NCBI GenBank assembly: GCA_037074615.1
Contig: CM073527.1
Span: forward strand, 3,932,848 to 3,996,847
DNA length: 64,000 bases
Direction of reading: 5' to 3'
Source: Leucaena leucocephala
Taxonomy: Eukaryota > Streptophyta > Magnoliopsida > Fabales > Fabaceae
The translations under genes and the position numbers were made by a program. Shown piece by piece: positions 37,174 to 49,603 of this stretch. The notes under the pieces are model-generated. The model saw nothing but the letters and a program-made list of their open reading frames with translations, was not told where the DNA came from and searched no databases. How positions within the stretch are numbered: the stretch's first letter is position 1; every line of letters starts with the position of its first letter.

Positions 37174-39051
37174 TGAAACATCCTTACTTTCGTACTTCTT
37201 AGGGACCATTTAGTAGCATCTGGAACCACTTTTAAGGTTATTGAAGTCAAATTACACAATTTGGAATTTTACTCTAGCGAATACTGTTCACTGTACACAT
37301 TCTAGAGAAGTAACCTGACTTCAAAAAATGATAACTAATTCTAGAAAAATCAAAATGAAGTGGTTATAAAGCTAACTTAATATCTCGTTGACCATGCCTT
37401 GACTCAGTCAATGTCAGTCAACATCTGAAGTTTACTGTTCATCCTGAATTTTCCCTTAATTTTAGCATTCTAGTCCCAACTTTACATAATATTTGTACTA
37501 TCCAATCCCTAGCTTCTCTTCATGCTTCTTCGGTCCTCTTTTAACATACCTGTGGGATTGGGATTACATAGAAGGGGATGAGATTTTTGGGGAAATCTCA
37601 GTAGCAAATGGAAAGCATACAATGTATGCAATTATATGCTTGATGTTACTATGTGTGCACTTAATGATCATGCTTGCATAATGATAACATACATGCTTTT
37701 ATGTTACTTAATTATAACATATGGCCATAGCATAAAAAGAAATAGAGCATTACTTAATCATACATGCTTCACATCATCAAGGTAAGTAAACATCACATAA
37801 AACATCCAAGCAGTATAAGCATACAAGTAGGTAAGTTTACTACCTGACGTGTTGCCTTTCCTCTAGCCCTTAGCCTTTGCTCAAAGGTTCATTCTTTCCA
37901 TAGGTCACAGCCTATACATAGCATAATAATATCTTCATTATTATTATATCAGTAAAGCTCTACTCAGCTCATGCTTAACTTGAGGTAATACCCTAAGTCT
38001 GACAATCTCCTAACTTTCTTTCTATCCACGGCTAACCTTCTTAAGAGAGATATTTCTCTATTCTAGCTATTAAGAATATTCCTATAATTTATTAGAGCAA
38101 GGACTAGAATAACTTACTTACCTTATTCCTAAGCTCTGCCAAGTCCCTAAGCTCCTTGGACTGCTCCTAGCTCCATCAGAACTCCTCCTTTCTTTCTTTC
38201 TCTCTGATTTCTCTCATTTTGTTGCTCCTTACCATGAATGGAATGTAGGGAGGGGAGTGTCTATTTATATGTAAGTAGAGGTGGAATAATGGCTCAGATT
38301 GAATCGCGATGAATGGCTCAGATTGCTTAGCTTCCTTAAGAAGCTTTGCTTACATCATCACGATTACATCACCCTCCTCAATGACTCACCAAAATGACAT
38401 CATCCATGGGATACCTCACACGCAAGGTGGCCCAATGGTGGGGCCCTTGAGACACCTCACCAGCTGACTCAGCCTTTCCAGAGAATTCTAGAGTCTTTTC
38501 CCGTAATGAACTGCTGAGATTGTGCCACGTGTCCTTTAGCTTTTTCTCCTTTTCCTAGAATCATGCCATGTGTCCTTAACTTTTCTTATTTTCCTAGAAT
38601 CATGCCATGTGACACCATATGGGTCCCATGAGGACATCTTTCATGCCACCTCATGGTCTAAAGCTTTATCTGATCACTTTCCCCAGTTTTATCTTTGACC
38701 GAGTAACTTTACTTTATTGAAAAAGTACTAAATATTATTTTAATGCCACTTGGGCCCATATCCCTCTTGGGCTACGTTTTTGGACCCTTGAAATGCTATC
38801 TTGGCCTCTAATCAAACTCAAGCACTCTAACAGCTCGATTCCCAAGAAACATCCCTTTCTTTTCCAAAATGACCATTATGGCCCCAAGGACTTTTACTAT
38901 TTACAATTTAGTCCCTGAACTTTCACTTTCTTGTAGTTTAGTCCTTAAACATCATTTGTATACTTTTGGGACTTCTGCTTAACAGTGCCTAGTAGCCTAC
39001 TGTTTTTAGGCTACATACTAAGCTTCTAGGCCTAAAAATTGGGATATGACA
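37174..39051 (-). mobile_element. Solo LTR of a second, related gypsy family
   Basis: 1,878 bp. On the minus strand it starts TGTCATATCCC and ends GGATGTTTCA. The flanking pentamers GCTCA (37169-37173) and TCTCA (39052-39056) match at four of five. Beyond them the LARD interior resumes without loss, as comparison with 62640-62720 shows. It shares the LTR ends and the GAGATTT hairpin (37580-37599) with the LARD LTR, but its middle differs. It has its own TATA box near 38261. The 62-aa open frame at 37493 spans the hairpin and is not a gene. Confidence 0.82.
38261..38269 (-). promoter_or_regulatory. TATA box of the second-family solo LTR
   Basis: TATAAATAG on the minus strand, followed by a CT-rich leader. 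Promoter role is inferred from position within the LTR. Confidence 0.5.
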
Positions 39052-42000
39052 TCTCATAACCCTTTCTAGCTTCTCATAGCTCTTTCTATCATTTTACATA
39101 ACTCTGTGCACATATATGCCAACCTCCTGTGGCATTCACCCCCTTTTCATCACTTCCCAGGGGGTCACCCATCATTAGGCTACTCTAGCCTGAGCACGCT
39201 TAACTAAAAAGTGCAGATATAAATCTAAAGCACATGCTCTAACCCTAGTACTTTACTATCTTAGACCCATCTTATATTATCTCTTTTGGGTCTATCTGGC
39301 TTTCTATTCTCTTTATTCTCATCTGTAGGATCTATTGGTTTCTCATTCTTACTATGTATAATCTTATCATAGGGATCTCTTTATTCTTATTTGACCCCTT
39401 CTCATATCGCATGAGTAAATTCTTGGTACTTAGAGTTAACTACTTTAATTTTGATCATTTAGTTCTTATTGCCTGTACGAAGATTATGAGTTTAGTCCCT
39501 AATAGTAATAAGGCTATCTAAAACTAGTATCATGGGTACTCTCTTTGTTAGGAGCTAACTAACTTGTGAAGCTTCTATACCTTAACTTTTCCTTAGTATT
39601 CGTACTTCCAAAGATATATTGTACTTATGGCTCAATACTTTCTTTCTATAGGCTTGGTCTACTGTGACCCTCAGGATCTACTGCAATCAACCGTAAGCCT
39701 CTTCAAGATCTAACTGCGACCCTGTGAGCCATACTAGGATCTAATTGTAATCATCCAGAATCTACTGTGATTTCATTGTACTATATTCTCATCTCTGGAA
39801 GACCTATACCAACGGACAAAGTTACAAGGTTAGTCACCTCCACATAGTTGTTAACTTAATAGATAATTCCCTAAAAATGATCACATAAGTCAATATTATC
39901 TATTAAGACTTTACTCATTTCCTCTATCACTCAGGAACTTCTCATATCATTCTCATACTTTATAACTTTTACTATATATCTTACTGCAGAGAGCTACACA
40001 TGCTCTACCATGTACATATCTATCATTATCTATCTCATCAGAGGGACCTTACTTTATCTGAGTTATATTATCCCATCTGTTGGCTTTATTTCAAAGGTAA
40101 TCTTACTCCATCGCAAGAGCAATCTAGCTCTATTACAAAAACATCAACTCATATTATTTAAAAATTGCTCTTTCTTAAAGCTACATCATCTTTCATAAAT
40201 ACTTCTCATTTTATTTCATATTCATAGCACATCATTCATACATATTATCCTTACTGAAGGGATATGTCCTGAGTACTGTAATCATTTATCTATAAATTCA
40301 CTATTAATCCTCATCTTTAATCTTATTCTCTATCTCAATGACTACCATTGTCTGATCATAATTTCTCATTATATTCTTTGGGAATTAGCTGGCTAACTAA
40401 TTTGTTCATCACTTTTCTATTGCTCTATCATCATCAGGTTAAATTATTTAATTGCATGTCGTAGGATATGGGAGCAATAATTTTTTTCAAAACTTTCTCA
40501 TCATATCTACTCTACCCTACATGTAATGTAAAGGGGAGTATTTATTCATCATAGCATACTCAACATGCATAATATGCAAAGAGATGCAATCATTTAAGCA
40601 TTCTCTAACATGCATGCCATCATATGACAATTGCAAGGAGATATAACTTATCATCATATCTTATAGCAACATAAGCCATATCACTATTACATGGTTTGCT
40701 CAACCATCCCTTAATCACCTTAATCACTAGGTCCTGATCATTTATTCGGGTACCTAAGTTATTTATTCGGGATCCTGAGTCATTTACTTGTTCCACTTAG
40801 GCTGCCACGTTACCCTCTTACTAGGGTATAGAATCAACCCTTCTTCACTCTTTCTTGCATAAGAAATGGGGGAGTCACTTTATCTTTAAAATTGTGGCTA
40901 CCTTACTAGGCTATATTCATTCTTATCATAGCATTTCTCATCGCCTGTAAGACTTGTGTGTCCCTAGCCTAAAGGATTTATGTGTCCTTGACTTCACTAT
41001 AATCCATAACTAAGTCAGCTATTCTCTTTCAGTTAACTGTGGAAAGTCGGGCTCACATCTCTATGCCAATTGAACTTTTAAGTTTTCCTTTATCCTCCTG
41101 GATTACTAACAAGCGAGAAAATATCTCTTATTAAGCCTCAAAGTTCATGCAGATAAACTCGGCTAATTATTCATCAAAGGGGTCTCTTTCCTTTACTCTA
41201 ACCCTTAACCTCACGCTCCCCTCTCTCTAATTGAGAGGAATGCTTCTTTTAAACTCTTAGAGAAAAACTTCTCAAGTGAGCATATCACTCTCTATCTCAT
41301 ATAGAGTAACTTCTGTATCTCTTAACTATTTCTGTCTGTCAATCTTAGTCTACTCTGGACTAGACTGTGATTCCTTTCTGGTCTGTCTTTAGATCCTAAC
41401 TAATTTAAGTCACTTGGATCTCATTCATCACCTAGCATTACTATTTCTGTTCTCTAGGCAAGTCTCAATCTAACTTTAATTCTTTCATAATGTAGATATA
41501 CTCTTGATGATCATATGGAGGATCTATTTTTGAATATTTTCTTAAACTAATCTTCTGTCTCTCAATACTCGTACTGTTTCACTTGCCTGCACACTGAGCT
41601 AAACCTCTAACTGATAAACTTTAGTGAGGTCAGCATCTTCATTCTTATCATTAAGTCTATGTACATTCTAGCCATAACCTAAGTACTGGCTAGTTGTGAC
41701 TCATATTCTTTGTAATCTTTAGTCACAGCCACCTCCACTTGCTTGTCATAACTTGACAGCTCTGTGTTCTTTAGCTGTGGCCATAGGTCATCTTCTGTCG
41801 CAACCTAAACTACATATCTATACATCATAATCATATTAAATAGGGAACATATTCACATAAATGTTCAACCAATGATCATTTCATTACATCACATAAAACT
41901 TCATATTTCATGTCCCTATACATTTGTACATATATTACATTCATATCAATCATATATTAGGGGTACATCTAACTGTCATACATCTATGTATTTACCTTAC

Positions 42001-42210
42001 ACTTGACATATTTACATTACCCCTTATCTCTCTTTACATTCTTTCTTAGGGAATCATAAACTGCACATACTTCTGTAAACAGAAGTACCACCCCTGTATA
42101 TCAGCTGGCAAATCATTTGCCAAAAACTCACTTGTCTCTATGCACCATACAGGGGTATGTGGCAATATCTGACTTACTACCATCTCATATTAGTCTTTTA
42201 GAGTATAAAC

Positions 42211-42888
42211 CTAATTCAGGTCAATGCCCTTTATCATATATCTGCTTATCATACCTGCTACGGCGTTGAGGAACTGCATGTAAATTTTTTGTTCTTGATC
42301 TTTACTTCTGTCCATCCCTTGACCCAAACTAAGTAATTCACTCTCTATAGCTTTCTTCAGACTAATATGGTTAACATTATCTGTCTTTAACAAAGAAGGA
42401 TAGGGTTGACTAGTACTAGGAACATCCCACTGATCTTTCTCTATAAAGTCACATATTCCTAGACTTTGGGAATGGACAGGAACTATCATAAACTCTGACT
42501 GGATATCTGAATTAGGGGACTGTGATCTATTACTTATAATAACTCTATCATCAAACTCTAGAGGAGGAGGAACAATATCTGGTCTACCCATAATCCAGTA
42601 CTAGTATTCAGCTTCCTCAGCCGTAATCTGTCCTCTTATCGGAGGGATAAAGTGTATATCAATATGAATCTCTACATAACCTCCAGACTGTAGGTTTGAG
42701 TCTACAGAAACATCTATGGGACATTTCACTATAGACCTCCCTGATTGATCCCCTATGCTCTTCTCTGAACTCTCTTCATGGTTTAAGGGATAATCAAAGT
42801 CTGGATCACATATCACTACTAGCCAGGAATCTCTCTTATTAATTGCCTTATTAACTAAGGCCTCTGGCTTAACTTCATGAAACCTCAT
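42211..42888 (-). pseudogene. LARD-family internal open frame, one in-frame stop
   Basis: About 225 codons in one frame from the ATG at 42888 to 42211, broken only by a TAG at 42601-42603. It lies about 160 bp after the primer site, where gag would start. The N-terminal part has SWLVVICDPDFDYPLN, related to the acidic segment of the fragment at 17359. The C-terminal part ends QEQKIYMQFLNAVAGMISRYMIKGIDLN. No zinc knuckle, protease or other known domain is recognised. The shorter plus-strand element (59573 onward) appears to lack this region. It may be a diverged gag N-terminus or a protein specific to this family; function unknown. Confidence 0.5.
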
Positions 42889-43047
42889 ATCTATTCCTGC
42901 AATATTTGCTTAATCAAGCCATGTTAACTATCCCAAAATATACCCTACCTTAACAAAATACTTACTATTTAGGGTTAGGGTCTGGGAATAACCTTATATC
43001 AATCCATAAATAATCTATTCAGAGCATTTCTTAAGCCAGAATCATTT

Positions 43048-43059
43048 GCTCTTATACCA
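43048..43059 (-). other. Primer-binding site of the minus-strand LARD element
   Basis: On the minus strand TGGTATAAGAGC, one base different from the tRNA-Met-type site TGGTATCAGAGC, three bases inside the LTR end. Confidence 0.85.
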
Positions 43060-44287
43060 AAATGTAACATCCTTACTTTTATATGTCTTAGGGACCATTC
43101 AGTAGCATTTGGAACCAATTATAAGACCTTAGAAGTCCAATAGCCAAATCTAGAATTTTACACTTTCTTGGATTACTGTTCATATGGTATTCCAGATTAT
43201 ACAATGAACTTTGAAAACTTATAATTAATTCTAGAAAAATTAAAATGAAGTGGTTCAAAAAGTTACATGAAGATAACATATTGAAATTTAATGGAAAAAT
43301 AATTTCTAGACCAAATGATTAGCCAATTAATACAGTTTATTCATTAAAGTTTACTGTTCATTTGGTCAAAAATTCTGAAGACAGATTCTGGTCCCTTACT
43401 TTGGAAATTCATTTCTCTTGATATACACATCCAAATGAAGCGTTCTACCTATGCCCTTAAAGCTCTAGATGTGTTCTATATGCTCATAAAATTTCGTGAA
43501 ATAATTCCATGTATACCTTTTCCATCATACTTGAACTAAATTGGTTGGTTATGGGAGGGTGAGATTCTAGGGAATCTCAGTAGCAAACATTAGTACTTAA
43601 ATATGCAAGATGGATGTTAATGCATGATATGTAATTTCATTAAACTTTCTTTGATTAGTGGCATACCATCATGCTATATACTTGTACATAAAGTGCATGG
43701 CCATGGAAACATGTTATTCATAATACTTTCAACATCATTTATCATGTCACAACATCATTCAAATAACATATACATGTCAACACATAAGCATACCGCATCA
43801 AGCTCATAAAGAGGTAAATCCACTACCTTGCACTTAAGCTTTTCTCTTGATCTTTAGCACTTGCTCCCTAGCTTTCCAACCATGAAGCCTTTATGTCAAT
43901 CACTTCCCAACATCTTCTTGGATGTTTCAAGGTCCTAAACACATTCATATTCATAACATAGACTCATGAATTCTAACCATGTTCAAGAATAACCTTGTTA
44001 CACTCTTTATTATCATACTTTCTCTAATCTTTACTAATCAACTTGGCTCTTGAACCAATCGATGTATTTAATTTACCCTACATAATTTCATCTTTTGGAT
44101 CCATTTATGAGCTTATAATCATGAAATTCTAGCTCCTTCATGGCCTACTGTACAAAACTGAACATATGCATACAATTCTTTCAAAAATTCTCATTTTGAT
44201 TCTAATGCTTCCCATACTTATTTCTCCATTTTACCCCACACAATTTTTCATTTTAAAATCATTGGAAGCATCAAAATCATGAAATTT

Positions 44288-44600
44288 AATCACTGTTCAT
44301 GCGAGTGAACAGTAACCATGAAGAATTTCAAAATCTATAATCTTCAGATTTTAATATTTTCAAGGTTTAAAACCTTTCCAATCCTAGACAAAATCATCAT
44401 ACAATTTCAATGGAAGCATTAAATCATTGAAATTCAAAATCATGAAATTCAATCACTGTTCATGCGAGTGAACAGTAACCATGAAGAATTTCAAAAACTA
44501 CAATCTTCAGATTTTAATATTTCCAAGGTTTAAAACCTTTCCAATCCTAGACAAAATCATCATGCAAATTCAATGGAAGCATTAAATCTTTGAAATTCCA
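44288..44600 (-). repeat. 163-bp tandem duplication in the LARD 5' LTR
   Basis: Two copies of a segment starting CACTGTTCATGCGAGTGAAC (44291 and 44454), nearly identical. The other LTR copies have a single copy, so the duplication is private to this LTR. Confidence 0.9.
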
Positions 44601-44901
44601 TATCCTTCCCTCATGAACAGTGTAGACCGAACATATTCACCCTTTGCAAAGTCAAGAATATCAACTTGATTCAACAACCAATCACTTAACTAGCGTGTTT
44701 AAGCTTCAATCATATGTTTCTAACTTTAATTTCTTCTTTTCCCTTTCATCTAAGGTTTTTGGGAAGCACCCCATCTTACAAAAAATTCAACTTTTTCCCA
44801 TGAAAACCCTAGGTTCAAGCTCCCAAATCAAAGGAAAATAAGCTAAGAGAGATTGCTTACCTTTAATCTATAACTTGCTTGAATTTTGGAACCTTGAATC
44901 T

Positions 44902-45188
44902 ATTGGAGTGGCACCTATTGAAGAGAAAATAGTAGAGAACCGTCTTAGGTGGTTTGGACACGTACAAAGAAGGCCAAGGGATGCGTCGGTGAAGAGGGTG
45001 GATCAAATAGTATAGACACCGGTTAAAAGGAGTAGAGGAAGGCCAAAGAAAATGCTCAAAGAGGTTATTGAACGGGATCTCCTGGTCAATAACCTACCTA
45101 AGGATTTAGTTTTTGATAGAGCACAATGGCATCGTATAATCCATGTAGCCGACCCCATTTAATGGGATAAGGCTTGTTGTTATTGTTG
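44902..45188 (+). pseudogene. 5'-truncated LINE (L1-type), reverse transcriptase ORF end
   Basis: A 287-bp remnant. It reads, with one in-frame TAG (45013-45015), as the C-terminal tail of plant L1-type ORF2: RLRWFGHVQRRPRDASVKR, RGRPKKMLKEVIERDL, DRAQWHRIIHVADPI then stop. The 3' end GGGATAAGGCTTG followed by a TTG-rich tail is typical of plant LINEs. Its target duplication TTGAATCT is at 44894-44901. The right copy is split by the later copia solo LTR (45189-45195 plus the T at 46890). Confidence 0.9.
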
Positions 45189-45195
45189 TTGAATC

Positions 45196-46884
45196 TGTTG
45201 GAAATTATACTCTAGGGGCCAATCATTGTCTTATGAACATTGTTGATTTATGAATTTATTAATTGTGTTATCATATTATTTGCATGTTTACTGTAATGTT
45301 TGGATAACTCATGATCTTATCCTAAATATCCCTAGTCGGTCATCTATGCGGGAGCAGAGATGAAATAAGACCAGTATGACTTTGAAGATGTATAGAGATA
45401 TCAAAGTCATAGGCACATGTAAGAGTACAAGGTGTTGGACCGACTCGCTATGAGAGAACTGCATGGGTTAAGTCATAAGCTTATCTCATATACAAACCAT
45501 ATCACTATGCCCTTTGACCTGAGATCATCATGGATTCCTACATGAAAAACGCTCAGCTTTGACCTAGTCAAAAGTCACTTTTAACTAAGTGATCATAAAG
45601 ACTATGTTCAGGTTTAGTGGTTTTCTGTGTGGAGGAATGTGAATGGTCAAGATGGAATTTGTCCCTCACATTCATAGAGAGATATTACTGGGCCCCTCGA
45701 TGAGTGAGTCTGAAAAATGTATGGCCACACTGTAATGGAAAGGTAGTTCCATTTTTATAATAAGACTACTCAGGGATCGAGAAAGTAACGGTCAGGAATA
45801 GGAGGATGACATTCTCTATGCCTCATCCATGACCAAAATATCGTGTGACAAAAAGGATATGATATGGTTGTATAAAATGTTACATCGTTCATTGATCCTT
45901 ATATTATTTGGGTAGTCATGATGTCTTGCTAGAGACCGCTTGCTACTTGTAAGTCATTATAGTAAATAGCCCACTACCAACTTCATATGGGCCTATAGGG
46001 TCGCACATAAAATAGCCTAACATGAGCTATGATGTCCAGATTCATTAAATCTAAGACATGTCCATATTCAATGAATGATCCAGGGTGGATGTATATATTT
46101 ATTTATATTTATATTCGTATATATATAAATTTGTATATATATATTATATATAAGAGATATTAACAAGGATTTAATTTGAAATTTAAATTGATATGATATC
46201 TCATATAAGAGATATTTATAAGATTTAATTTATAAGGATAAAATTAAATCTCTATCATATTTGAATTTGAAATTCAAATTGATATGATATCTCAAATTTG
46301 ATTTATGAGAATAAATCAAATGTAATTCCGTCTTATCTTTATTTTAAATTAAATAAATGGGTGAATTAAATCTGTGGGACAGATTTAATACAAACACTAT
46401 TTATTTAATTAATTTCTTATCAAATTATACAATATATGATATTGTATTAATTTCAGAATTAATATAAGATTAATTCCAAAAAAATCCAAGTCTGTGGTAA
46501 TACGCATAACATCCTATATATCTGATATTTAGGAGCTATGATTGGGACAGAAAAAAGTGTGAACGGGATCCACAAAAGGTTTGCAGATAAGAAACTGCCA
46601 AAATAGAGACGGAGAGGATGAATTCTTGAGTAAGCCCTGGAGGGACAGGAGGCACTAGCACGTCGTTCGTGGTTGGAACGCTATTCGTGTGGAAACCAGT
46701 AGAGGAACCCGACTTGAGTCGTTGACTTCTTGTGATCAAAAACAGATCATGAGCCGCGAAAGTCACGACTGAATACTGAGGGTAATACTTCTTTCCACTT
46801 GACTTAAACACATACGGTAGATCCTGGTAGGGAATGGAAAAAAATTTAAGTTAATTTCTACTGCGTGTCTTCCAATTCCTTACA
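45196..46884 (+). mobile_element. Solo copia LTR inserted in the LINE target duplication
   Basis: 1,689 bp from TGTTGGAAATTATAC to CCTTACA, with a perfect GAATC duplication (45191-45195 and 46885-46889). It is shorter than its relatives because the 90-bp repeat block is reduced to a little over one unit and there are small deletions elsewhere. It is younger than the LINE it interrupts. The 91-aa minus-strand open frame at 46536 is non-coding LTR. Confidence 0.95.
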
Positions 46885-46965
46885 GAATCTTCTTTGTCTT
46901 TGCTTGAGTTTCCATTTTGAAAGAGTTTCCTTCTTTGCTTATAGTATGGATGCAGAATTGAGGGG

Positions 46966-46973
46966 GTATTTAT
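46966..46973 (-). promoter_or_regulatory. TATA box of the LARD 5' LTR (minus strand)
   Basis: ATAAATAC preceding a C-run on the minus strand, aligned with the other copies. The downstream leader is interrupted by the copia solo LTR. Confidence 0.5.
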
Positions 46974-49603
46974 GGAAAATTTCATGTAAAATCAATAGCC
47001 AAGATTACTTTGTGCACTATTTGATCTAAAGGCCCACATTTAATCTTGGATTTAACTTTTTCCAAAAAGCTAATTGTGACATCATCGATGACATCACAAG
47101 GGACACCTCAAAGGGGCATGTGGCAAAATTCTCTTCTAAGGAAGCTTCTGGAAAAATTCTAGTCCAATCTGGTACCGATCGGAGCAGTTTCATAACAACC
47201 AGACTGTTTTCTGTTCCTAATTTTTTATAATATACCAGGATATATATTCTGTCCTAAAAATCAATGTCTGGGATTCTCATCCTATTGATATTGATATACT
47301 AAAGATTTATCTGCCATCCATCCCTTGGGAAATGACTAAAATACCCTTGGCGTCTTTTCTTGCACTATATTAACGTTAAGGGTAAAATTGTCTTTTCACT
47401 CCTCTTTAAACTGTCTCAGAGCATATACTGACTATAACTAATCATAATTAGTTTTCATGGAAGAAAGTTGAATTTTCTCTAAGGTGTTATGCTGTCCAAA
47501 AACCTTAGATGAAAGGGGAAAGAAGAAATTAAAGTTAGAGTTATATGATTAAAGCTTAAACAAGCTAGTTAAGTGGTTGGTTGTTGAATCAAGTTGATAT
47601 TCTTGACTTTGCCACAGTTGAACCATTTCAGTTTGCACTGTTCATGATGGAAGGAAATGGAATTTCAATGATCTAATGCTTTCATTGAATTTATATGATG
47701 ATTTTGTGTAGGATTGGATAGGTTTTTAACCTTGAAGCATTGGAATTTTAAGTTATAATTTTTGAGATTCTTCTCTGTTACTGTTCACTCATATGAACAG
47801 TGATTGGAATTTCATGATTTTGATGCTTCTAATGGTTTCAAAATGAAAGGTTGTGTGGGATAAAGTGGAGAAATAAGTATGGGAAGTATTAGAATCAAAA
47901 TGAGATTTTTTTAAAGAAAAGAGGGTGTTATGCAATTCTATACAGAATAGTGCATAGGAGCTAGAATTTCATTATTCTAAGCTCATAAATGGATTCAAAA
48001 GATGAAATTGTGTATGGTAAAGTCAAGACATCAATTGGTTCAAGGGCTAAGTTAATTAGTGAAGACTAGAGAAAGTTATGTTAGTAAAGAATTTTTCAAG
48101 GTTAGTCTTGAACATTGTTGGAGTTCATGGTCCTAATGAATTATGTGATGAATATGAATGTGTTTAGGACCTTGAAATATCCAAGAAGATGTTGGGAAGT
48201 GATTGACCGAAAGGCTTCATGGTTAGAAAGCTAGGGAGCAAGTGCAAAAGATCAAGAGCAAAGCTTAAGTTCAAGGTAGTGGACTTACCTATTTATGTGC
48301 TTGATGTGGTATGCGTATGTGTTGACATATATATGATATTTGAATGATGTTTTGACATGAGAAATGATGTTGAATGTATTGTGAATAACATGTTTTCCAT
48401 GGCCATGCATTTTTATTCAAAAGTATATAGCATGATGGCATGTCACTAACTAAAGAAAATTTAATGAAATTACACATCATGCATTAGCATCCATCTTGCA
48501 TATTTCAGTGGTAATGTTTGCTACTGAGATTCCCTAGAATCTCATCCTCCCATAACCAACCAATTTAGGTCAAGCATGAAGGAAAATGTATGCATAGAGA
48601 AGAGCTAAAGAATAGAAGAAAGGAAGTGAAGTAATTGAGATCCTAGCATATGCTATGAATTATCCATGTATGTAAATGCTATGTAAGGTGTCTATTTTTG
48701 TGATGAATGTAATCCTTACTTTTATACATCTTAGGGATCATTCAGTAGCATTTAGTACCACTTATAAGACCTTGGAAGTCCATTAGCCAAATCTGGAATT
48801 TTACTATTTCACGGGTTACTGTTCATATGGTATTCCAAATTACACAATGAACTTGGAAAAATCATAGTTAATTCTAGAAAACTCAAAATGAAGTGGTTCA
48901 AAAAGATAAGTGAAGATAACATCTTGAAATTTAAGGAAAATATAATTTTCAGACCAAATGATTAGCCAATTAATACAGTTTATTCGTTGAAATTTACTGT
49001 TTATTTAGTCAAAAACTCTGGAAACAGATTCTGGTCCCTTAATTTGGAAATTCATTTCTCTTCATATACATATACAAATGAAACTTTCTACCTATGCACT
49101 TAAATATATGTATGTTTACTACATGCTCATAAAATTTCGTGAAATAATTCCTTCATTTGCTAGGTCAAACTAAAGCCACAACAAAACTGCTTTAGGACCT
49201 ACGTTTTTACTATTTCATTTTCCTTCTTTTTATTTTCAATAATTGTTCTAACATGCATAAACCATTTCTTTTTCCTTCCATGCCTTCACATACATCATGG
49301 GGTTATGCCATAATTCTTTCATACATATTCTTTACATCTAATGTCATATTACACAACATTACATACAAGGCTAATATATATACATGCCATCACTTGTCTA
49401 CTCTTCCTCTTCCATTCCTTAGCACATGTCCCAAACATGATTCTTCTATCTTGAATAACCTATTATGGTTGGTTATGGGAGGGTGAGATTCTAGGGAATC
49501 TCAGTAGCAAACATTACCACTTAAACATGCAAGATGGATGCTAATGCATGATATGTAATTTCATTAAACTTTCTTTGATTAGTGACATGTCATCATGCTA
49601 TTA

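Larger units (their letters stand above)
36113..43062 (-). other. Interior of the minus-strand LARD element
   Basis: About 5.1 kb after removing the solo LTR at 37174-39051. It is mostly non-coding. Blocks of short degenerate repeats lie in the same order as in the plus-strand copy (59573-63869): GCTCTAAC...GAGC units (about 36725-36835), RGATCTAMTG units (about 39655-39790), GCAAGAGCAATCT units (about 40090-40150), CTGATCATTTATTCGGG units (about 40730-40800) and GTCACGACTA-like units (about 41640-41820). The only sizeable open frame is at 42211-42888. No pol domain was found. Confidence 0.75.
30983..47451 (-). mobile_element. LARD-family element, minus strand, near complete with nested insertions
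   Basis: Read on the minus strand: 5' LTR (47451-43063, start truncated at an inversion junction), primer site (43059-43048), interior (43062-36113), polypurine tract (36131-36113) and 3' LTR (36112-30983). Removing the nested insertions (two copia solo LTRs, one LINE, one second-family solo LTR) leaves a 3' LTR of about 3.26 kb and an interior of about 5.1 kb. The interior has one broken open frame and no reverse transcriptase, integrase or RNase H motif. A tRNA-Met-type primer site and the GAGGACGAAATTTATTTTAA-like 3' end (best seen at 63839) suggest descent from a chromovirus such as the Tekay/Del lineage. That is inference. Confidence 0.8.
43063..47451 (-). repeat. LARD 5' LTR of the minus-strand element, interrupted and truncated
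   Basis: On the minus strand it ends AAGGATGTTACA at 43063. It carries a LINE (44902-45188) and a copia solo LTR (45196-46884). Its first ~0.9 kb is missing beyond 47451, where the sequence turns into a plus-strand LTR. One leader segment is duplicated in tandem with a 163-bp period (about 44288-44600). Hairpin at 43561-43578; TATA box at 46966-46973. Confidence 0.83.
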
